A stretch of 27,417 bases of DNA from NCBI RefSeq assembly GCF_035938995.1, contig NZ_DASZGI010000335.1, positions 1 through 27,417 of the forward strand, read 5' to 3'. A model generated the notes under the pieces. It was not told where the DNA came from. It saw nothing but the letters and a program-made list of their open reading frames with translations, and did not search any database. Origin of the DNA: DASZGI01 sp035938995. Its GTDB lineage: Bacteria; Actinomycetota; Actinomycetes; Streptomycetales; Catenulisporaceae. The translations under genes and the position numbers were made by a program. Of the stretch, positions 26,701-27,417 are shown in pieces. The number at the start of each line of letters is the position of its first letter. Position 1 is the stretch's first letter.

Positions 26701-27417
26701 GATCCGGACCACCGGCGGCGGCTCATGACCGCCGGCCGACAAGAGCAGCTCCGGATGACCCGTGGGAGAGGTGACCACGACTGCCGGGATCTCGCCGCGC
26801 GCCGCCCCGTCCGGCATCGGCGCATTCTCCGGCGGCCTTCCGCCTTCGACGGCGCGGTCACCGGGGACGGAGCCGGTCTCGCGCGTCGCGGTGGTGTGAT
26901 CCGCCGAGACGTGTTCCGGGGGCGCTGCGGTGGCGCTCGGTTGGCGTTCGGGCGCCGCGGCAGCGGTCTCGGGGCGTGGGGGCCGCGCCGTTGTCCTGGT
27001 CTCGGGTGGCGCGGTGCCCGTGTTGTCCCCCGGTTCCGGCCGTGGCGGTCTGGCGGTGTCGGCTGTTGGCGTCCGGTCCGGGGGCGTGGGCCGAGGTGGC
27101 GGGGCCGACTCCAGTCGTGCGCGCGCGGATTCCGGCTGCGCGGTGGCCGTGTCCGGCGCCGTGGCCGTTTCCAGCGGTGTGGCCGTGCGCTCGGTCGCCG
27201 TGGCAGGCTCCGGTCGGGTGCCCGTGACCTCCGCCGCAGTGAAAGGGTCCGTGGGGGCGCTCGCCGGACGTCCTTCCGCTTCGGACTGTGCGGGGGCGAC
27301 TGACTCCATCCGGGTGCCGAGCGCTTCCGACATGGCAGCTGTCTGCTGCGGTGTGTCCAGGCGTGTAGGTTCGGCCGCGCTCGGCGCGATCGTCTCGGTC
27401 GGCCCACGCCCGCCCGG
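11701..27417 (-). CDS. Giant multidomain toxin-like protein with OTU-like and TcdB-like glycosyltransferase domains (5' end outside window)
   Basis: The frame is uninterrupted for 5238 codons and still open at the window edge, so the true start lies further right. Numbering here uses the ATG at 27333 as residue 1. In order: Pro/Thr-rich segment (before about 170); clan-CD-like His239/Cys284 module (about 208-410); OTU-like module with Ser416 (about 410-550); helical region (about 580-930); about six beta-rich modules (about 938-2560); degenerate clan-CD-like module (about 2565-2712); Pro/Ser-rich linker (about 2740-3170); coiled segment (about 3175-3265); second clan-CD-like module with His3411/Cys3454; an unrecognised module (about 3777-3930); OTU-like domain A with Ser4062; OTU-like domain B with Cys4390; C-terminal glycosyltransferase with W4809, D4920, R4923 and D4936-x-D4938. 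Such architecture fits a polymorphic multi-effector toxin, and resembles very large actinobacterial proteins I recall being labelled lonely Cys domain proteins. No transmembrane segment was noticed; the secretion signal, if any, is not visible. Confidence 0.9.
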   Translation of the reverse strand, partial: PGGRGPTETIAPSAAEPTRLDTPQQTAAMSEALGTRMESVAPAQSEAEGRPASAPTDPFTAAEVTGTRPEPATATERTATPLETATAPDTATAQPESARARLESAPPPRPTPPDRTPTADTARPPRPEPGDNTGTAPPETRTTARPPRPETAAAAPERQPSATAAPPEHVSADHTTATRETGSVPGDRAVEGGRPPENAPMPDGAARGEIPAVVVTSPTGHPELLLSAGGHEPPPVVRIRLPRDTVAHEQAVAAIPRAVGWKTLVAHTRDGVVLDGEQRLSGEDLAKRLGVPKGGFDGAAERDFRGVVMVACDAGLDLGSGPAAALHKESGGTVPVLAPTREALIGPDGDVVSGVWRVDDTLDMVPDPVGDWVLFHKGEGTPLGTASLSEALRAMGEQAVAGGLPPEHPVAFTADMSEHQAAALRRLGYTADVGELGTRRPQESFYGALLQGAGETIRRSGDAVPTVDELRTRVADALAADFSQPQPRYAHLIARGWSRDEVVAAVRDPKRWEYQHDLLVPHVAADLLGLHLGVMGTLGLNEMMGDAYGLRQRTADGAPHILVRVGDQYLAARPDLPSPERSVLSRVGSTSSRPTSSRRVSSRPLSEMISPSTESWIGRLTDEESARVDQAVELARPTAEQLRNFEQRGMQKFNAAIEPLSRARAEDPGTVLGDLTTRTEAALENWNTPASLEHLDRLSALERVAFAQDGIAGLDAPHDLAGVSVRNTGFERALGALDDTTMPSLANPIREALEGIRGQAETIRRSSWAADGREAAGQWDATAAIGDAVRRPEIVERLNRLASAQIWHDRVATELPARREALTQAIRVRDELRESATTRIQDEVRAVSTWQVRQSNALADLAAREEPRDLPAGFGRKDPGTGHLQFPMGRYGRFTQIGDTAVADHAAVADRFVRAVAGGLSPAEQSGLREAIGGFLVREGDTTFMQGLMEEGLTFFVGPNGGRPAVHLRLAFDTMESAHQSAEARAMRTTPGPGLHSWVPEAEYESSATGTRTVGSTRSLDLTGTASVAFGGLPKSVFSVQAGAAADGTSRSSHRSGESAVSSTKRTLINVGDLAYFDLPGATLVGHLSRPGEDPVEIGTAERLDLRVAFPSALAVKRPEVPEGDRPPVLGLTDLNGLAREFDPLGRYHEAADRMAAALHHFSAQPESVSGLRGIREQVTALFGGEAADPGLLEGARSLLSESTVLRLLGGIAGGGFTSPRLVSSDGEHAVHMTLTGALRNAVLVGTDVGKEGVQLMEEAQRFVNVSESRTDGSSASLTVPSVTVRHPLTRPGAPAGGSTGLPGGHSLSLPVNPTGSISTDRETTSNVGGGQWNELRFHDGSVLYQATFHLDVDVTATDKLQLAGLTAGGEITVHLRVPAHQQARFEAMMADQGALAPAREPAYPPDFGPGRQPVHAPLSLATGHGIGPSVIAHLAGGEKVLPRLVRMVEDAGSGAPWSRPWNPMEIASLRNHLAPKFGHDGLMDWAGALFQDGGVHMRVVRPTLTGSEVIVATVRGRIESPDGTRNDPVPVSQGRVRDVNVAIMPVALSSVGGSDTIGAKGDVSEQLAGTVGLSSHGPLRNIGLGIGHDYSSTRADSLSAASSDFNISGLRHQGTAHAFDYRVSFELEVTTRHEPTPPAETDMARQMAGAFTGRPEPADAEPPRPPVHYVIGDGRARFIVPSGLAPRTPVDEAHRQEVGVARVTDVPAQPDRHPAERLPPQPLTQVVIPPRAEPYLNGPHVPLRPDDQVLEVLGGGAVAREVVRLLERLNVPPSVYREVPWALASTENLAASHVRGGAEIRHTLFDSGLAFDRRIDITIQGFPHNERLGESDVKFGRLQVAEAGVTVAAETDRTGSHTGTLSGNLGILGSPLTGGTLGGSWARHVDATGGSARVVNPNTGRAIFGEDNYRVGSADMLWRVSVVVQKHNMVFSGDAISAHTMVDIPHGVSYLRSSRDRVDIRSAEPIPAAPHETRPSFSLLRSDAPPTGPGPGPAPLSARPDAGKGPRTIETMPATTADPRPIPRVPIIPAGAVSERLLPFSPVAPGEGARPEIARSPVADAALRLLEAQAPGQLGRYWVVGDAGPNASRFTPTSRQVSVELARALDPTALAARSDLLFTSGVRISLSRSVALGNERVDIMVRATRDPRNRGYALLESVDDIYVGRFTYGLNTDRALSGDARGDTLSALGSATVALPGTPHFAGGSAGARLDGASTVARGNTTATSDEIRRELTIHGPADRYVGEVDLNVSLVKTFLPSRPADSATLGAARPAVKMIQHLARDEPRSATVTMREQVLVPVDLLNHDTLPPIRRDEVAVAEVRAGSTALGLRQRQFVIADGLRDHHAALAGIDHAKLRLVLDEAVARFSGEVQPLGGAHNAAVGQLVEPGTRTLDAIHDLMSYPMFARQFAHMLTEPGFTFRGLVAEGGPLADTSGTLTVKIELANPHVRGYANASLLAADYGYHERGHNQTGTYGLTVSGNGTTRERSGDLAASLPPNSLRQQALSEPVNLATGRSLGDSGSAALRTMTVDARERKTQMLRVDADAIVNVTLEARNTRGDLIDLPGGATTVAFQASRAVEVLLSPEAALEKGLVHPQGLPLMSEGGGLFVAARGAHGVPDHTVEELRVALAGAGHPKAFMVFVRIDHLGRFVVGDRTLTAEEFHRTVLAPQQAAIGGRTLVLVADRGDATGPSRDVFAGPAATLVRLGHTSVLATDGVLRTSPDGEFHANSEGVRGQDTADWRDTTDWRLLRPGRGPEEGELSRQYLTSTLSGSLRTIAGETDPGGLPVLRPVDRPRPQSTVQLPTGWEPTGDRTPSESPSPTGSRPQSPSPVRTPTSTRPPSVAGQPVRPGRPVLVTRSREGSVSGAADKPKSVRWSTQQPMTPGDIAAAIYGIKPLFPELGPTAHDFAVEPSRPATPELRPPGQGPGLRLEAGPPSPTEGVGGVPGVRPESRSPSPTEDVGRVPASPQEAGQPAPSGTRSPSVAGPPPTRPRRPSLRSQEGAVSGAAPARIRSVRFSELEMTREASASAADTAGATQGARPSGPRFYFPEDTPPGSGRGSPDESMSSSLTSEHLGGAPGVRPEVEQQAPPERLRVDTGVRPESAPSSATERLRAVLESPHEAEPSSSIEPLRVDTGVRSESAPSSSTEPLHTVLESPHETEPPALTARGDEPSPTRPAEAPTGPSDAKGKGKAPAPAAEGEQVAAREGFVAREEAASREELAAREEFVTSQRAAIAARDALDEARRTLEAGRSGPSDAPDPRTAVQQAESDLADARARHERAEVEMLRLGLPTDIGDAPRPGGIGMREPSPARPSDVPPGHASTTPRPPVEPGRVAVLTRHFERLDRAGRGLASSSAAPPPLERRPAGGVVLERRPAGGVGEPPPGHVRVSEGVDVRTFDRFVEQSDSAWAVRDRGDELAWAQQVAVPDGWRAVGVHLDPVSGGVLVDGRVLSHDQSVELLRPLAQRLYREGRSLALVACGGDWLARDLSVLVPGLRVASFNDFAVQLRDGRVVAGDSTGRVRLPDVVPWWQADPRREHVPGVRVWHIGHLQPEMSGRVLRDALASRPTDPAAEEVSAEEAAKAYVWTDASGGSDRLVPSQYSWRPASRRQHRPDDLGGSKDGGGPDDPKGPGAPGGAGARDESGGLSRRPTSVVDPITTGHPGGPDASPRQQATTPDSGAAGADPSQRGLTKLSGVESESEFTGLPGFETKLTDTTAVTPERAVAQTGAGAHGTDARPTAEPATAMTGAQRIEEPRGLALEPTATDSRTTTDPLAEQLSSGKAGSPVSAELPVRTETTDIPAADPAVGASWDAVWGPDRGREDLPSSWGGAEPVVRVGSDGRVSFATTGLERNWDELPLESGWRAAVVAQAREELLRLGHRPEVVLEPVTDLARLGEAAGRAPVQQATHVIAAWLHHAAVTSDDSRVNMVRDGDALTPAGKDLARRLAADLARHLPAPEPGLLGGSSRRDERDRPEPVAGSSAHEPAEPDTTVAEVSATVQTPSTLSEARTQRGSIDDPGMPSSHSGHESGAEAVTAGSDPTRQPPAPRVELPIDRRESAPPSPGDLSVHLAGRNLRRVAIDEGGDSFLNAVRETRPEIFEGRGPDFMRAELAQALRFDLGLPEEFRRLWPILDARAIDAVSEDIHRDDPTAAWNSIRQEVAANWSDDARAELADRLAQPRMGDVAAEQVAPFAAAFVWRLRISRLDDRGGVSHFGPADGTRTVLIREAREDGAEHWSGTALEHRTAETPSPALLEVPVLFELQVPRTHPALEPLSMDLLRVSESRRASPATPGDSSQRGEPGRPELLAEGSAHELAPFGVPRPELSVETPSTPSEAPTPRGSGDDPGMLFSHSGHESGAEPVAAGHEPTRQPPALREQPPIGRLGSAPPIRGGLPARLADWNLRRVMIPGNGDCFFNAVRETHPEIFESRYAHLMREELAQSTHADLMRAELAQALRLELGFPEEFRELWPRLDVPAIDAVSEDLHREFPTLARDDIREDVAANWSDRARLELADRIAEPGVWYEAAGDVAPLAAAFVWRLRISRLDDHGGVYELGPADGTPTVLIREARVDGAEHWSGTALEHHTAEAPRPAYLEVSAPVEGPLPRTHSTLEPLSTDLQRFTRSRGSVPATPGSERGAGSRRSAAGRDRSASKTSGGLKPSPISPASRRSAAAGSDRSRSQTGSGPRPSPISPSSGSGRIPGPADVSDEVVARATSLVRGRLSGIRDDALTAAAGRDVFAARRPLPVPRFLATGEGARRVVYNFDDVSASRRADLFAKLDMRRPGAPTWAELQPRQLRSSPRVSTNTNYSVTLRRGLVAREYSIPHLLHHIWLGSPLSEDHGTRTNFRAGVEHARRHNPGFDTLLWTDVPRTEIRQARVALVHGSVAQGRQADVADMLRWAQGADVRLVNMHEFLSVEDSPLTPWLQGELARRLGTGFAAASDALRVMILHRFGGVYVDGDNTVWNLERTVHDVVRGPDGFAMLEDQHGNLSNDAIMSAAGTRATAVYLEALESRFSKPIWQLYAESAVAQYRIGGAVELDDATRSQWSAMVNVDQEIVLRTGQAHYDVAPQLGYTYREDRSGIRMTPAAQLARIPNTVISDAGHAMSWTHAPTALHADEHVVADRIESAVVNLHRDLATRSGHVYLPTVARIISTLQPPQARAALFAAALDIFRESLQPTDRIEAFVGGRQYNADGIMSLIPGAEDIVRQRFPQVPYLRWNHLLGRFWPAED
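11704..13000 (-). other. Domain: TcdA/TcdB-type glycosyltransferase (GT44-like)
   Basis: The domain starts with IPHLLHHIWLG, with W4809 in the position of TcdB Trp102. It continues to ASDALRVMILHRFGGVYVDG, giving D4920, R4923, D4936 and D4938. In TcdB the nucleotide-sugar and metal ligands are D270, R273, D286 and D288: the spacing is identical. Further motifs are NLSNDAIMSAAG and MSWTH (S5085, W5086), which may correspond to the later Ser/Trp ligands. The family transfers a sugar from a UDP-sugar to a protein; in clostridial toxins the target is a Rho-type GTPase. The target here is unknown. Confidence 0.75.
13328..13490 (-). repeat. 84-base in-frame tandem repeat (2 units)
   Basis: Two adjacent units begin at 13328 and 13412, the second 3 bases shorter in a GCG run. 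They encode a Ser/Arg-rich linker with a shared SRRSAA start and PSPISP end, between OTU-like domain B and the glycosyltransferase. Confidence 0.75.
13600..14215 (-). other. Domain: OTU-like cysteine protease, copy B (Cys present)
   Basis: The domain opens with LRRVMIPGNGDCFFNAV; GNGDC-F is the nucleophile motif of OTU-type peptidases, placing the nucleophile at Cys4390. A helical middle with PEEFRELWPRLD follows. It ends in VLIREARVDGAEHWSGTAL, where His4552 is the likely general base. OTU enzymes usually cleave ubiquitin or act as toxin proteases. Both catalytic residues are intact, so this copy is predicted to be active. Confidence 0.65.
14045..14122 (-). repeat. 39-base micro-duplication inside OTU-like copy B
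   Basis: Two 39-base units begin at 14045 and 14084 and add 13 residues (a second LMR-ELAQ block) in a helix after the nucleophile. Copy A has a single unit. Confidence 0.8.
14625..15225 (-). other. Domain: OTU-like, copy A (Cys replaced by Ser)
   Basis: It aligns along its whole length with copy B, but the nucleophile motif reads GGDSFLNAV, with Ser4062 where copy B has Cys4390. The end motif REDGAEHWSGTAL keeps His4211. It is predicted to be catalytically dead as a cysteine protease, and could serve binding or regulation. Confidence 0.65.
15545..16005 (-). other. Domain of unknown type before the OTU pair
   Basis: An ordered-looking stretch between two Pro-rich linkers includes WDAVWGPDRG, GWRAAVVAQAREELLRLGH, HVIAAWLHHAA and LTPAGKDLARRLAADL. 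It appears to be a small alpha/beta or helical domain. I do not recognise it. Confidence 0.4.
16745..17260 (-). other. Domain: clan-CD-like His/Cys module 2
   Basis: GWRAVGVHLDP, then GGVLVDGRVLS, a helix, and SLALVACGGDW. A strand-His at 3411 and a strand-Ala-Cys at 3454, 43 residues apart, mimic caspase-fold (clan CD) cysteine peptidases. The usual HG pair is missing directly after the His. A proteolytic, perhaps self-processing, role is inferred. Confidence 0.45.
17271..17329 (-). repeat. 30-base-period direct repeat (2 units)
   Basis: Two identical 29-base blocks (17271-17299 and 17301-17329) encode a repeated LERRPAGGV in the linker before the His/Cys module 2. Confidence 0.85.
17734..17805 (-). 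repeat. 18-base tandem repeat encoding an AREExx hexapeptide
   Basis: Four units with starts at 17734, 17752, 17770 and 17788 encode AREGFV, AREEAA, SREELA and AREEFV. They sit in a charged helical, probably coiled-coil, segment that continues with QRAAIAARDALDEARRTLEA. Confidence 0.8.
17830..19110 (-). other. Long Pro/Ser-rich linker of the giant protein
   Basis: About 430 residues of disordered, Pro/Ser/Thr/Arg-rich sequence separate the central part from the C-terminal effectors. It contains repeated GVRPES and SPSPTE blocks and two copies of a conserved block (RSREGSVSGAA...SVRWS and RSQEGAVSGAA...SVRFS). Confidence 0.8.
17925..18150 (-). repeat. 114-base in-frame tandem repeat (2 units)
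   Basis: Two units offset by exactly 114 bases (for example CGGGGACTCC at 17941 and 18055) encode 38-residue blocks with LRVDTGVR, ESAPSS and VLESPHE. They are part of the disordered linker. Confidence 0.8.
19200..19640 (-). other. Domain: degenerate clan-CD-like module
   Basis: FMVFVRIDHLGRFVVGDRTLT, a helix, then RTLVLVADRGD follows the same strand-His/strand-Cys plan as the other two modules. His2619 is present, but the Cys position reads Asp2657. It is probably non-catalytic. Confidence 0.35.
19660..24525 (-). other. Domain series: about six beta-rich modules
   Basis: Roughly 1600 residues are organised as serial modules near 24520-24100, 23760-23250, 22960-22500, 22080-21540, 21110-20600 and 20200-19660. 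Each has paired hydrophobic strands, a Gly/Ser-rich centre with alternating small residues, and a closing strand set (for example VYQATF-like, FDYRVSFELEV, LWRVSVVVQ, VGEVDLNVSLV). Short helical spacers join them. Such a region could be a stalk or shell. I recognise no named family. Confidence 0.5.
24530..25600 (-). other. Helical region of the giant protein
   Basis: Predominantly charged, Ala/Leu/Glu/Arg-rich sequence, including ELPARREALTQAIRVRDELR, suggests a long helical bundle between the N-terminal effector-like modules and the beta-rich series. Confidence 0.5.
25611..25655 (-). repeat. 15-base tandem repeat (3 units)
   Basis: Units at 25611, 25626 and 25641, nearly identical, encode a repeated SSRP-type pentapeptide that links the N-terminal OTU-like module to the helical region. 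Confidence 0.8.
25680..26100 (-). other. Domain: degenerate OTU-like module near the N-terminus
   Basis: RPQESFYGALL aligns with GNGDCFFNAV of copy B, giving Ser416 at the nucleophile. LLVPHVAADLLGLHLGVMG and ADGAPHILVRVGDQYLAA parallel the second half of the C-terminal OTU-like pair, with Tyr541 where those have the catalytic His. If homologous, both catalytic residues are gone. Confidence 0.4.
26105..26715 (-). other. Domain: clan-CD-like His/Cys module 1
   Basis: VGWKTLVAHTRDGVVLDG, a helix, then GVVMVACDAG, followed by a strand with VPVLAPT. His239 and Cys284 are 45 residues apart, the same distance as the catalytic His653 and Cys698 of the TcdB autoprocessing protease. Fold assignment is by motif only. 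Confidence 0.5.
26830..27417 (-). other. Pro/Thr-rich N-terminal segment, open at the window edge
   Basis: Low-complexity sequence rich in Pro, Thr, Ala and Glu (TATAQPES, PPRPEPGD, TARPPRPE) continues unchanged upstream of the ATG at 27333 to the end of the window, which shows that this ATG is not the true start. Confidence 0.7.

Noticed and set aside
27331..27333. ATG at 27333 as the start of the giant protein
   Set aside because: The frame stays open for 28 more codons to the window edge with the same Pro/Thr-rich composition, and no ribosome-binding site precedes this ATG.

Overview
The window is high-GC DNA with strong codon bias, signal peptides and regulator families typical of a filamentous actinomycete (Streptomyces, Catenulispora or a relative). 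No rRNA or tRNA gene, CRISPR array or insertion sequence was recognised. The genus is an inference from style only.

Left edge (1-2345): the first 47 codons of a secreted protein on the minus strand, driven by a near-consensus TTGACA-17-TATAAC promoter with an overlapping inverted repeat. It is followed by a plus-strand gene for a secreted Asp-box beta-propeller of the sialidase/BNR type, with a hairpin terminator.

Centre (2346-11535): a polyol uptake and catabolism locus. A lipoprotein solute-binding protein and two MalF/MalG-type permeases form one minus-strand operon. A LacI-family repressor and a coupled uridine-kinase-like P-loop kinase follow. A long-chain mannitol-dehydrogenase-family enzyme is transcribed divergently, followed by a DeoR-family regulator, and a PfkB sugar kinase lies convergent to it. 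The divergent control region carries three LacI-type palindromes lying on two back-to-back promoters that share one palindromic TTGCGCAA as their -35 elements. The simplest reading is import of a sugar alcohol, oxidation to a ketose and phosphorylation by the PfkB kinase. No transporter ATPase is encoded, so a shared MsiK-type ATPase elsewhere is inferred.

Right half (11701-27417): a single minus-strand reading frame of at least 5238 codons that is still open at the window edge. It encodes a giant multidomain toxin-like protein. From N to C terminus it shows a Pro/Thr-rich segment, a clan-CD-like His/Cys module, a degenerate OTU-like module, a helical region, about six beta-rich modules, a degenerate clan-CD-like module, a very long Pro/Ser-rich linker with in-frame repeats, a second His/Cys module, a module of unknown type, a tandem pair of OTU-like domains (one with Ser, one with Cys at the active site), and a C-terminal glycosyltransferase whose D..R..DxD spacing matches the large clostridial glucosylating toxins. 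This protein is the most interesting object in the window: it looks like a multi-effector delivery protein, possibly aimed at eukaryotic cells.

Residue numbers for the giant protein are counted from an in-frame ATG at 27333-27331, used only as a reference because the true start is beyond the window.
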